The notes below the pieces were generated by a model that was given only the letters and a program-made list of their open reading frames with translations, did not search any database and was not told where the DNA came from. Shown piece after piece: positions 1 to 6,139 of a stretch of DNA of 6,283 nucleotides (its first letter is position 1; every line of letters begins with the position of its first letter). This DNA comes from Pseudomonadota bacterium (GTDB taxonomy: Bacteria; Pseudomonadota; Alphaproteobacteria; Rhizobiales; Xanthobacteraceae): NCBI GenBank assembly GCA_023405565.1, contig JAEXXW010000419.1, forward strand, positions 1-6,283, given 5' to 3'. A program made the translations under genes and the position numbers.

Positions 1-771
1 GGCTTCGGCAAGCCCGCGTTCCTTGGCGGCCTTGAGGAAGTTGTTGGGCAGGTCGCCGGACGGGAAGAAAAAGAACACCGTGTCCGGCTTCTCGTCGCGA
101 ATACGCTGCACATAAGCGGAGAAATCCGGATTGTTGAGCGGCACGCGCAGCGCATTGCTCACCTTGCCACCTTCCTTGGCGAAGGTTGCGGCAAAGGCCT
201 TTTCGGCATCGAGGCCGGGTCCGTAATCGGACACGACGGTGATCGCGTTCTTCAAGCCCTGCTTGCCGGCCCATGTTCCCATCGGCGCGCTGACCTGGCC
301 GACGGTGAACGAAATACGGGCGATATAAGGTGACTTGCTCGGGATGATCGATGCGCTGGCGTTCAGAACGATGCACGGAATCTTCGCCTGATTCAGCACG
401 GGCGCGATCGCAATGGCGTTGGGGCTGAAATCGAGGCCCATGATCGCATCGACCTTGTCACGCGTAATCAGTTCGCGCGCAAAGCGGGTGGCCAGATCGG
501 GGGCCGCGCCGGCAGTGTCTCTCTTGATGATCGTGACCGGACGGCCAGCAACCTTCTGATCGTTCGCCTTGAGCCATAGCGCCATTCCGTTGTCCATCTG
601 CCGACCATAATCGGCATAGGGGCCCGAATAGGTGACGATCATTCCGATGCGCAGAGGCTCGTTCGACTGCCCGAATGCACGGCCGACCAAGGCCGGGGAT
701 GCGATCGCGCCGAGTGCGCCTGCGCCAATTGTTTGCAGCGCCTGACGCCGCCCGATACCCGTCTTACTCAT
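1..771 (-). CDS. ABC transporter periplasmic substrate-binding protein, branched-chain amino acid type (partial, C-terminus beyond window)
   Basis: The first 257 codons are present and the reading frame is open to the left edge. The N-terminus has adjacent arginines R8-R9 followed by a hydrophobic Ala/Gly-rich stretch to about residue 30, which looks like a twin-arginine (Tat) export signal. The mature protein probably starts near Q35. It then reads LRIGMIVTYSGPYADYGRQM (residues 40-59), the typical opening of the Peripla_BP_6/LivJ-like family, followed by the alternating alpha/beta pattern of that fold, with DAIMGLDFSPNAIAIAPVL and an FFFPSGDLP segment near the cut end. Such proteins capture small amino acids, amides or aromatic acids for an ABC permease; the permease and ATPase genes are not in the window. 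GGAG (782-779) lies 7 nt before the ATG, which supports this start. The gene follows the glutamine-synthetase-like gene on the same strand after 87 bp, so it is probably the third gene of that operon and supplies the pathway substrate. The ligand is unknown. Confidence 0.88.
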   Translation of the reverse strand, partial: MSKTGIGRRQALQTIGAGALGAIASPALVGRAFGQSNEPLRIGMIVTYSGPYADYGRQMDNGMALWLKANDQKVAGRPVTIIKRDTAGAAPDLATRFARELITRDKVDAIMGLDFSPNAIAIAPVLNQAKIPCIVLNASASIIPSKSPYIARISFTVGQVSAPMGTWAGKQGLKNAITVVSDYGPGLDAEKAFAATFAKEGGKVSNALRVPLNNPDFSAYVQRIRDEKPDTVFFFFPSGDLPNNFLKAAKERGLAEA

Positions 772-778
772 TGACTGT

Positions 779-782
779 CTCC
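779..782 (-). promoter_or_regulatory. Ribosome binding site of the substrate-binding protein gene
   Basis: GGAG on the minus strand, 7 nt upstream of the ATG at 771-769. It fixes the start of the binding protein and gives a full signal peptide. Confidence 0.6.
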
Positions 783-858
783 ATCATCCAGTGTGTTGCG
801 CCTGACCTCCGTTTCCTTGCGGTTCCCTCGTTATGTCGTTGCCCGGCGAGGCAATGGC

Positions 859-2295
859 TCAGAACAAGTCGAAATATTCGCGCTGTTCCCAGTCCGTCAC
901 CTCGGCCTGGAAACGTTCGATTTCGGCTTTCTTGATATGCACGTAATAGTCCACGAATTCCGACCCCAGCGCAGTCCGGAAGAACGGGTCGTCATTGAGA
1001 GCAAAAATTGCTTCGCGCAGACTTTTCGGCAGAAGCGGAGCATCGGTCTCGTAAGGCGTGTCGGCTGATGGACCGGGATCCAGCTTGCGATCGACACCAT
1101 CCAGCCCTGAGTAAATCTGCGATGCCATGTAGAGATATGGATTGGCAAGCGGCTCGCCCGCGCGATTTTCCAGCCGCGTCGCGGCATCGCCAGGGCCACC
1201 CAGCACCCGAACCATGACGCCACGATTATCGCAGCCCCAGATGGCGCGATCGGGTGCAAGTGAATAGGTTCGGAAGCGCTTGTAGCCATTGATCGTTGGT
1301 GTGGTGAACACCGCAGCTGCGCGCGCGTGGGTTATAAGACCCGCCAGATAGGATTGTCCCAACGGCGAGAGTGTCTCGCCCTGCTGTGCCGGCATGAACA
1401 GATTGTCGTGACTGACCTTGTCACGGATACTTTGATGCAGATGCCAGCCGGATGCGAAGGTGTTCGGAATCTGCGGGCGGCACATGAATGTGGCGTGATA
1501 GCCGTGCCGCGACGCAATTTGTTTGACCGCGCTGCGGAACAGGACCATCAAGTCGGCTGGCTCCAATCCAACGGTCGGCTGGAATGTAAATTCGCATTGG
1601 CTTGGGCCGAACTCGATTTCAACTGATCGCAGCGGCAGATCGAGCGCGGTGACATCGCGCCGGATGATATCAAGAATAGGTTCGATCTGATCGTAGCGCT
1701 GCTCCGTCAGGTACTGGTAGCCTTTGGAGACAAGACTGATCGCGGGAGGCTGGCCGGGCTGCGTGGCGTCGGCTGGAGTCATCCGTGCATCTTCAAGCTT
1801 GAAGAGATGGAATTCCACTTCGAGGCCGGCGACGAATTCCAGTCCTCGTTCCTCCAGCCTCTTCAAGGCCGCGCGATAGATCTGCCGGCTGGAGAAGGGA
1901 ACGGGGCGGCCATCCTGGAAATAGAGATCACACAACACCCAGGCGCTTTTCGGCGACCAGGGCAGCACGCGGAAGGTTGTCGGGTCGGGCACCATGACGA
2001 TATCGGCGGCGCCTTGCATCTCGCGCATGCCGAAGCCGCCACCGGCGGTGAAGACCGGAAACACCGTGCGATGCGAGGTGTCCTTCGCCAGCATTGTTGT
2101 CGTGATCATGCAGCCGCGGGACAGCGCCTTGGCCGCTTCGTTTGCGACTAGGGCCTTGCCGCGCAGCACGCCATGCTGGTCCGCGAAAGAGAGGCGGACC
2201 ATCTCGATGTCGTGTTCGGCAATCATGCGTTCGACGCGGGCCACAGCTTCGCTTTGTTCTGCGGACCAGAGCCCATGACGCTCAACAAAACTCAT
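859..2295 (-). CDS. Glutamine-synthetase-family gamma-glutamyl ligase (gamma-glutamylamide synthetase-like)
   Basis: A 478-residue protein of the glutamine synthetase I fold, which forms a gamma-glutamyl amide from glutamate, ATP and an amine. The N-terminal beta-grasp domain spans about residues 20-115 (VRLSFADQHGVLRGKALV, 33-50) and the catalytic domain about 120-478. Metal and substrate motifs are present: LEVEFHLF (E159, E161), EIEFGPSQCEF (E226/E228, E235), GWHLHQS (H285, H287), NGYKR (N336, R340), CDNR (R358) and RLENR (E376, R378). The Glu of the GS motif NSYKRLVPGYEAP, which shapes the ammonium site (E327 in Salmonella GlnA), aligns without gaps to Leu346. The adenylylation motif NLYDLP is not preserved. 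Both points argue against a housekeeping glutamine synthetase and for an amine ligase such as PuuA-, GlnT- or aniline-pathway-like enzymes. Length matches PuuA-type proteins. The gene starts 37 bp after the Rieske oxygenase stop, with only a weak purine-rich site (GGGA) ahead of the ATG, so translation may depend on the upstream gene. The amine substrate cannot be inferred. Confidence 0.9.
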   Translation of the reverse strand: MSFVERHGLWSAEQSEAVARVERMIAEHDIEMVRLSFADQHGVLRGKALVANEAAKALSRGCMITTTMLAKDTSHRTVFPVFTAGGGFGMREMQGAADIVMVPDPTTFRVLPWSPKSAWVLCDLYFQDGRPVPFSSRQIYRAALKRLEERGLEFVAGLEVEFHLFKLEDARMTPADATQPGQPPAISLVSKGYQYLTEQRYDQIEPILDIIRRDVTALDLPLRSVEIEFGPSQCEFTFQPTVGLEPADLMVLFRSAVKQIASRHGYHATFMCRPQIPNTFASGWHLHQSIRDKVSHDNLFMPAQQGETLSPLGQSYLAGLITHARAAAVFTTPTINGYKRFRTYSLAPDRAIWGCDNRGVMVRVLGGPGDAATRLENRAGEPLANPYLYMASQIYSGLDGVDRKLDPGPSADTPYETDAPLLPKSLREAIFALNDDPFFRTALGSEFVDYYVHIKKAEIERFQAEVTDWEQREYFDLF

Positions 2296-2332
2296 CGGGC
2301 GATCCCGCGTATTGCAATTCGATGCACGGTAA

Positions 2333-3691
2333 TCATTCCGCCGCGGTCAGATGCGGGACTTTTGCGGCGATATCGGCTGGAACCGGCGCCATCCACGGCG
2401 CGCCGCGCCGGCGTTTGACGTCGACTTCCATCCAATAGGTCTCCCAGCCTCGCGATGGCCCAATGCCATCCATCGTTGCGGGGCCCTGAATGCCGCGCGC
2501 CGTGCGCTCATCAAGGAACATGATGGGCGGCTCACCGGCAGCGACCTTCTCGATCTGCTCGCGGAGGATCCGGCGATAGAGAATGATGGCCTTGTCGGAT
2601 TGACCGAGATGCTCGCGGGTGCGGTCCTGGATCGCGCCCATCGATTCCACCGCCCATTGATCATGCACGTTGATATCAAGCCCCATGCCCGTATAGGTCG
2701 ATGAAGCCTGTTCGTGCGGATTGAAGCCGTATTCATTGGTCTTGTTGCGCCGTGACTTGTAGTCCGGCAACTCGTAAAGCTCGAGCCGCTGCGTGCGCAT
2801 GGTCTCCTTGTCGACCGGCTTCGAATAGCTGGTGAAGATCGCGTACCAGTAGCAGTTTTCGTCATCGACCGGGACATGCCATTGCGTGATGGTCATCTCC
2901 GCGCTCAGCGGAATGACAAAGGCATGCGGGAACACCTGATTGGTCACGCGTACATGGGTGCGTTCGTCATCGATCTCACGCAGGGCGATCAGACGCATCC
3001 CGTATTCCGTGCGCTCCACATTGATGATGGGGCGATCATATTCGCGGAGGATCTTGGTCATCGGCAATTCGCTGCCGGCCGAGGCGGCGCGGAACTGCTT
3101 ACCGTAGGATGCCGACACATCCTCATCTTCAAAGAAACGGTGCAGGAAGGACGCGTGCGCCGGATCGATCCCGACCTCCAGGGCTTGCAGCCAGTTGCAC
3201 TCCATCAATCCCTTGAAGGCAAAGGTGTAGTCGACGGGCGCCGTAAAGCAATCCAGTTCCGGAAATGCCGGCGGCTCGCCTTCGCCCGGATAAGCAAACA
3301 GAATGCCGTTCTTCTCAATCACCGGAAAGGCACGCTGACGAATGCCCTGACAGAGCTTCGAGTTGACGGGCTCGGCTGGTGTTTCCAGGCATTGGCCGTT
3401 GGTGTCGAACAGCCAGCCATGGAAGGCACAGCGAAGTCCGCCGCCCTCAAGACGTCCATACGCAAGATCGGCGCCGCGATGCGGACAATCGCGATCCAGG
3501 AGGCCGTATTGTCCTTTCTCGTCGCGGAACAGAACGAAATTCTCGCCGAGCAGGCGGACAGCTTTGATCGGCCGTTCCGCAGGGAGTTCGTCGGTCAGGG
3601 CTACAGGCTGCCAGTATTTGCGCATGAGCTGGCCAGCCGCGCTTCCCGGGCCGACGCGCGTAATCTTGTCATTCTGCTCCTGACTCATCAT
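2333..3691 (-). CDS. Rieske non-heme iron oxygenase, phthalate-dioxygenase-like single-component alpha subunit
   Basis: A 452-residue cytoplasmic oxygenase. The N-terminal Rieske domain holds the [2Fe-2S] ligands C69, H71, C88 and H91 as C-x-H-x16-C-x2-H (CPH and CAFHGW). The catalytic domain has the mononuclear iron site GLMECNWLQALEVGIDPAHA (161-180), with bridging D176 and ligands H179 and H184. The third ligand is probably D356 in ESMGAIQDRTREHLG (349-363). This ESMG-x3-DR-x-REHLG block is typical of phthalate 4,5-dioxygenase-like oxygenases, which have no beta subunit and take electrons from a separate reductase. No reductase or ferredoxin gene is in the window. Family members hydroxylate aromatic rings, demethylate O- or N-methyl groups, or oxidise N-heterocycles, so the reaction is open. 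The start at 3691 was chosen because GGAGGTG lies 6 nt upstream and MSQEQNDKI begins a family-like N-terminus. A longer in-frame start at 3760 would add 23 basic residues and run through the binding site and putative transcription start. It is the first gene of the Rieske/ligase/binding-protein operon. Confidence 0.92.
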   Translation of the reverse strand: MMSQEQNDKITRVGPGSAAGQLMRKYWQPVALTDELPAERPIKAVRLLGENFVLFRDEKGQYGLLDRDCPHRGADLAYGRLEGGGLRCAFHGWLFDTNGQCLETPAEPVNSKLCQGIRQRAFPVIEKNGILFAYPGEGEPPAFPELDCFTAPVDYTFAFKGLMECNWLQALEVGIDPAHASFLHRFFEDEDVSASYGKQFRAASAGSELPMTKILREYDRPIINVERTEYGMRLIALREIDDERTHVRVTNQVFPHAFVIPLSAEMTITQWHVPVDDENCYWYAIFTSYSKPVDKETMRTQRLELYELPDYKSRRNKTNEYGFNPHEQASSTYTGMGLDINVHDQWAVESMGAIQDRTREHLGQSDKAIILYRRILREQIEKVAAGEPPIMFLDERTARGIQGPATMDGIGPSRGWETYWMEVDVKRRRGAPWMAPVPADIAAKVPHLTAAE

Positions 3692-3697
3692 GGCCGG

Positions 3698-3704
3698 CAC
3701 CTCC
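3698..3704 (-). promoter_or_regulatory. Ribosome binding site deciding the oxygenase start
   Basis: GGAGGTG on the minus strand ends 6 nt before the ATG at 3691-3689, and 9 nt before a second tandem ATG at 3688-3686. It is a near-perfect Shine-Dalgarno sequence and the strongest in the window. It rules against the upstream in-frame ATGs at 3706 and 3760. Confidence 0.8.
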
Positions 3705-3744
3705 ATTTTGCGTCGGGTGGATTTTTGCCGAGATCGAGCAAATG

Positions 3745-3765
3745 ACCATCTACCGAACAAAGTGA
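3745..3765. repeat. Left arm of 21-bp inverted repeat, candidate operator at the oxygenase transcription start
   Basis: This arm matches the reverse complement of 3889-3909 at 18 of 21 positions, including the unbroken 12-bp core CTACCGAACAAA (minus strand TTTGTTCGGTAG). It begins about 5 nt downstream of the putative -10 of the oxygenase promoter, so it would cover the transcription start. The GTTCG element inside it resembles half-sites reported for PcaR/CatR-type IclR regulators. Assignment to the adjacent IclR protein is an inference. Confidence 0.6.
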
Positions 3766-3769
3766 CTGA

Positions 3770-3798
3770 ATTAGAATTTTGCCAGCTTTAAAATGCAA
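3770..3798 (-). promoter_or_regulatory. Candidate sigma70-type promoter of the oxygenase operon
   Basis: On the minus strand, TTGCAT (3798-3793) and TCTAAT (3775-3770) are separated by exactly 17 nt. The -10 matches TATAAT at 5 of 6 positions; the -35 is weak (3 of 6), as expected for an activator-dependent or regulated promoter. Transcription would start near 3763, giving a leader of about 70 nt that includes the left operator-like arm and the strong ribosome binding site. Confidence 0.5.
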
Positions 3799-3820
3799 GA
3801 GGCGAATGTTTGCAAGTGGC
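3794..3820 (-). repeat. 10-bp direct repeat at and upstream of the -35, candidate activator site
   Basis: On the minus strand GCCACTTGCA (3820-3811) and GCCTCTTGCA (3803-3794) match at 9 of 10 positions with a 17-bp period. The proximal copy overlaps the weak -35 hexamer and the distal copy lies around -48 to -57 relative to the inferred start. This position and arrangement would suit an activator. PcaU/PobR-type IclR proteins are known to use repeated half-sites, but the binding protein here is unproven. Confidence 0.4.
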
Positions 3821-3888
3821 TATGATTTTCGAGGCATATGCTCATTTTTCTGGCTTGTACGCACCGCAAACCGGATGACCATTTTTAT

Positions 3889-3909
3889 ACATTTTGTTCG
3901 GTAGTTGGT
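3889..3909. repeat. Right arm of 21-bp inverted repeat, candidate distal operator
   Basis: The partner of 3745-3765, with core TTTGTTCGGTAG on the plus strand (3893-3904), centre-to-centre distance about 144 bp. On the plus strand it overlaps a -10-like TATACA (3886-3891), mirroring the left arm's place after the minus-strand -10. No -35 at a proper distance is visible, so a rightward promoter here is only a possibility. It lies about 420 bp before the regulator's start codon. Confidence 0.55.
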
Positions 3910-4106
3910 TATTGCCGATCGGGAAAGGTGAGCAGTTGTACAGGTCCGGCGCGCGTAGGGACCCCGGAAGCCCCGAGCCGCGTCTGCGATCATGATGAGT
4001 GCTGAATGCCTAAGGCGAGCCGGCTTCACGAAGCGCTGCGCAACGCATGCGGCAACGGGGACATGCTTTCGCGGCTGCGCTGTAGCTCAGGGCCTGATCT
4101 GCTCGC

Positions 4107-4118
4107 TTCACCGGTGAA
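4107..4118. promoter_or_regulatory. 12-bp perfect palindrome, possible protein-binding site
   Basis: TTCACCGGTGAA is identical to its reverse complement. It lies about 211 bp upstream of the IclR-type start in non-coding DNA. Its symmetry does not extend further. It could be an operator for the adjacent regulator or another factor, but a single 12-mer of this kind can also occur by chance. Confidence 0.25.
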
Positions 4119-4328
4119 TGACAATCAAGGGCCGGATGCTCCCGAGTTTTGATCCTGTCAATGTGTCGCGCGCTGAAAGCCGGATTGCGTATCGTGCGAT
4201 TGACGAGGTCGGGATTGGGATGCTCTGCGAGAGTGTATTTCCGTTGCTGCCATGCGCTTGCTTGATGAGGACGTGTCTTTTACGGTCGTTTTGTCATGAC
4301 GATACAAGATGTGCGGAGCCACTGATCG

Positions 4329-5129
4329 ATGCCACGCATCCGGCGGGCTGAAGGAGATCGAGAACTCCTTGACAGCCATGGACCGGAATTTCTCGAAATC
4401 CTTGCGCGTGGTCTGCGGATCATCAGCCTGTTCAACGCCGAACGACGCCAGTTGACGTTGAGCGAACTGGCGACCCTTGCCGATGCGCCGCGGTCGAGTG
4501 TCCGCCGCGTGCTGGTGACGTTGGAGAAACTAGGATTTGTCGAGCAGACGGGGCGCTCTTTCAAGCTGACGCCGCGGATTCTCACCTTGGCATCGGCGTA
4601 TCTGATATCCAATCCGTTGCCGCTGATCATGCAGCCGGTGGTCGATCGCATTTCGCGCCAGATCGAGGAATCATGCTCGGTCGCGGTGCTTGATCGCGAC
4701 GACGCGGTTATGGTGGTTCGCGCGATCCCGACACGGATCATCACTGTTGGTCTGGAGGTTGGTTATCGCCTGCCGGCTTATTGCTCTTCGGTTGGCCGCG
4801 TGTTGCTCGGCGGGCTCGAAGATGCGGAACTGGACGCCTATCTCGTCCGCACGGAGTTGAAGAAGCTTACGCCTGCGACGGTGACAGACAAGGCCATTCT
4901 GCGGGCCTTGGTCACAACCGACCTGAAGCAAGGCTATTCGCTTGTTGATCAGGAAGCCGAGCCCGGCTTCCGCTCGATTGCGGTGCCGGTCAGACGGCGG
5001 GGCGGCAGCATCGTTTGTGCGCTTCACGTGGGCTTGCAGGCGGAGCGGGCCACCATCGGCCGCATCCTGGACGAGTTTCTCCCACTTCTGCGCACATCCG
5101 CCGACGAGGCGGGCCAATTGATCGTCTAG
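4329..5129 (+). CDS. IclR-family transcriptional regulator, PcaR/PobR/CatR-like
   Basis: A 266-residue DNA-binding regulator. An extension of about 20 residues precedes EFLEILARGLRIISLF (20-35), the typical opening of the beta-ketoadipate-pathway branch of IclR proteins. The winged helix-turn-helix spans about 42-80: LTLSELATLADAPRSSVRRV (42-61), with GRSFKLTPRILTL as the wing. The effector-binding domain follows with ESCSVAVLDRDD (114-125), RLPAYCSSVGRVLL (147-160) and the conserved C-terminal block EPGFRSIAVPVRR (211-223). Members sense aromatic acids or related intermediates and act as activators and/or repressors. An in-frame TGA at 4323-4325 makes 4329 the first possible start, and GGAG (4315-4318) lies 10 nt upstream. 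The gene is divergent from the oxygenase operon and convergent with the formamidase gene, with 44 bp between stops. It is the obvious candidate regulator of the oxygenase operon; control of the hydrolase operon is possible but has no visible support. Confidence 0.93.
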   Translation: MPRIRRAEGDRELLDSHGPEFLEILARGLRIISLFNAERRQLTLSELATLADAPRSSVRRVLVTLEKLGFVEQTGRSFKLTPRILTLASAYLISNPLPLIMQPVVDRISRQIEESCSVAVLDRDDAVMVVRAIPTRIITVGLEVGYRLPAYCSSVGRVLLGGLEDAELDAYLVRTELKKLTPATVTDKAILRALVTTDLKQGYSLVDQEAEPGFRSIAVPVRRRGGSIVCALHVGLQAERATIGRILDEFLPLLRTSADEAGQLIV

Positions 5130-5142
5130 CGAGACTTTTTCT

Positions 5143-5164
5143 GCGGTGCGCGACGGCGCATCGC
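5143..5164. terminator. Stem-loop between convergent genes, possible bidirectional terminator
   Basis: GCGGTGCGC (5143-5151), loop GACG, GCGCATCGC (5156-5164): a 9-bp stem with one mismatch that reads as a G-U wobble in the plus-strand transcript. It sits in the 44-bp gap between the two convergent stop codons. There is no U-tract after the stem in either direction (the T-run at 5136-5140 precedes it on the plus strand), so intrinsic termination would be inefficient. It may simply stabilise 3' ends. Confidence 0.3.
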
Positions 5165-5173
5165 CGGCTGAGC

Positions 5174-6139
5174 TCAGGCGAGTGCAAATTGCTCGGCGCT
5201 GAGGTCTGGCAGAAGCGTTCTCGGCAACATCGCGTGAATGCCGTTATTGCCATCCACGAATTGCGTCACCCGCAGGCTGCAGGCGAGGCTGCAAAGCGCA
5301 TAAGCATCTTCTGCCGTCAGGTGTGTGGAAGCGGAGATCGCATCGATCATCTGATCGAGCGCAATCTTGGCCGCTTCGTTGAGGCTCGGATCGAACGCCA
5401 TGGTGATGAAATAGTCCGCCGTGACGGCGCGCGGCAGAGGAAGGTTGCGCGCCTTGTGCACGATCAGCGTGAAGCGACCGCGCAAGGCCGTTTCCAGCGC
5501 GGTCAGGTTCACTTCGCCGTCGCCCTGACAGCCATGCCCGTCACCAACGGAGAAGAGTGCGCCCGGCACGAAGACCGGCAGATAAAGGCGCGAGCCCGCC
5601 GTCAATTCCCGATTGTCGATGTTGCCGCCATATTCGCGCGGTTCGATTGTTGACACGCGTCCATAGCTCGGTGCCGGCGCAACAGCCATGATCCCGAAGA
5701 ACGGAGCGAGCGGCAGATCTCCACCCCAGGGGCATGTCGCGACATTGCGCTCGCGATCGATCGCGATGTGATAGAGCTTTCGCTGCGGAAAGCGTTGCGG
5801 CAAGACGCCTTTGCCCGGCTTGGTATAGTTGAAGCCCCAGTCTTGGATCAGTTCGATTTCTTCGATCCGGACTTCCAGAACGTCGCCGGGTGCCGCATCC
5901 TTGATTTCGATTGGGCCGGTGAGAATGTGCGGACCAAGCTCTTGCTTTGTGGTGCCGAGAATATCGAGATGGCGTTGCAGCGTCGTTCCGGTCGCCGCGG
6001 GCGGCAATTCGTCTTTGCTGCCTGAAACCGACGATAAGACGACGCTGTCCCCTGACGAAATGCTGAGGACGGGTTTGAGTGCTGCGTCGAAATAGCCCCA
6101 GTGGACGGTGTCGGGCGATGCGTCGAGCCGGCGGGTCAT
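5174..6139 (-). CDS. Acetamidase/formamidase family amidohydrolase
   Basis: A 321-residue FmdA/AmdA-family protein, close to the usual length of the short members (about 300-330 residues; classical methylotroph formamidases are longer). It opens with VHWGYFDAALKPVLSISSGD (12-31), then GPHILTGPIEIKDAAPGDVLE (69-89), APFFGIMAVAP (145-155), EYGGNIDNREL (169-179) and LPVFVPGALFSVGDGHGCQG (187-206) followed by DGEV. The GGNIDNREL and GDGHxxQGDGE blocks are the family signatures and include the likely metal and active-site residues (D200, H202, E209). The family hydrolyses short amides to ammonia and a carboxylate; the substrate of this member is not predictable. No signal peptide is seen, so it should be cytoplasmic. 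The ATG overlaps the TGA of the upstream deacetylase-like gene in an ATGA arrangement, which implies translational coupling. Its own ribosome binding site is weak (GAGAG). Confidence 0.92.
   Translation of the reverse strand: MTRRLDASPDTVHWGYFDAALKPVLSISSGDSVVLSSVSGSKDELPPAATGTTLQRHLDILGTTKQELGPHILTGPIEIKDAAPGDVLEVRIEEIELIQDWGFNYTKPGKGVLPQRFPQRKLYHIAIDRERNVATCPWGGDLPLAPFFGIMAVAPAPSYGRVSTIEPREYGGNIDNRELTAGSRLYLPVFVPGALFSVGDGHGCQGDGEVNLTALETALRGRFTLIVHKARNLPLPRAVTADYFITMAFDPSLNEAAKIALDQMIDAISASTHLTAEDAYALCSLACSLRVTQFVDGNNGIHAMLPRTLLPDLSAEQFALA

Larger units (their letters stand above)
3692..4328. other. Divergent control region between oxygenase operon and iclR-type gene, no convincing gene
   Basis: These 637 bp separate two divergent genes. 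The left part (about 3720-3900) is markedly AT-richer than the coding DNA and holds the promoter, direct repeat and inverted arms listed separately. It also has the near-palindrome GAG-GCATATGC-TC (3831-3843) close to the midpoint between the arms. The right part (about 3910-4328) is GC-rich again. Its short open frames, on + at 3992-4117 and 4118-4351 and on - at 3820-4029, have no Shine-Dalgarno sequence and no recognisable protein motif. The right part contains a 12-bp palindrome at 4107-4118 and an 8-bp palindrome GTCATGAC at 4293-4300, but nothing else I can assign. No clear promoter for the rightward gene is visible close to its start. Confidence 0.6.

Noticed and set aside
837..856. TTGCC-CGGCGA-GGCAA stem-loop between the ligase and binding-protein genes
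   Set aside because: Only a 5-bp perfect stem and no U-tract; not enough to call a terminator or processing site in the 87-bp gap.
2876..3745. 870-bp open frame (289 codons) on the plus strand opposite the Rieske oxygenase
   Set aside because: It lies antisense to a gene with complete Rieske and iron motifs, has no recognisable motif of its own, and is expected from the codon bias of GC-rich coding DNA.
3692..3760. Upstream start of the oxygenase at 3760 adding 23 residues
   Set aside because: The added residues are basic and unlike family N-termini, the ATG lies within a few bases of the inferred transcription start, and the strong GGAGGTG serves the ATG at 3691.
3745..3909. The 165-bp segment between the inverted arms as a MITE
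   Set aside because: No target-site duplication flanks the arms, the arms coincide with promoter elements, and no second copy is visible in the window.
3820..4029. 69-codon minus-strand open frame in the divergent control region
   Set aside because: No ribosome binding site, an arginine-rich translation without motifs, and it runs through the right operator-like arm.
4075..4150. tRNA-like string TGTAGCTCAG (4081-4090)
   Set aside because: It resembles a tRNA D-arm, but no matching acceptor stem, anticodon arm or T-loop (GGTTCGA type) follows at the right distance.
4118..4351. 77-codon plus-strand open frame just before and overlapping the IclR start
   Set aside because: No Shine-Dalgarno sequence, it starts inside the 12-bp palindrome's last base, its composition is not protein-like, and it has no known motif.
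5015..5653. 212-codon plus-strand open frame across the end of the IclR gene and opposite the formamidase gene
   Set aside because: It overlaps two well-supported genes out of frame or antisense, and its arginine-rich translation shows no family resemblance.
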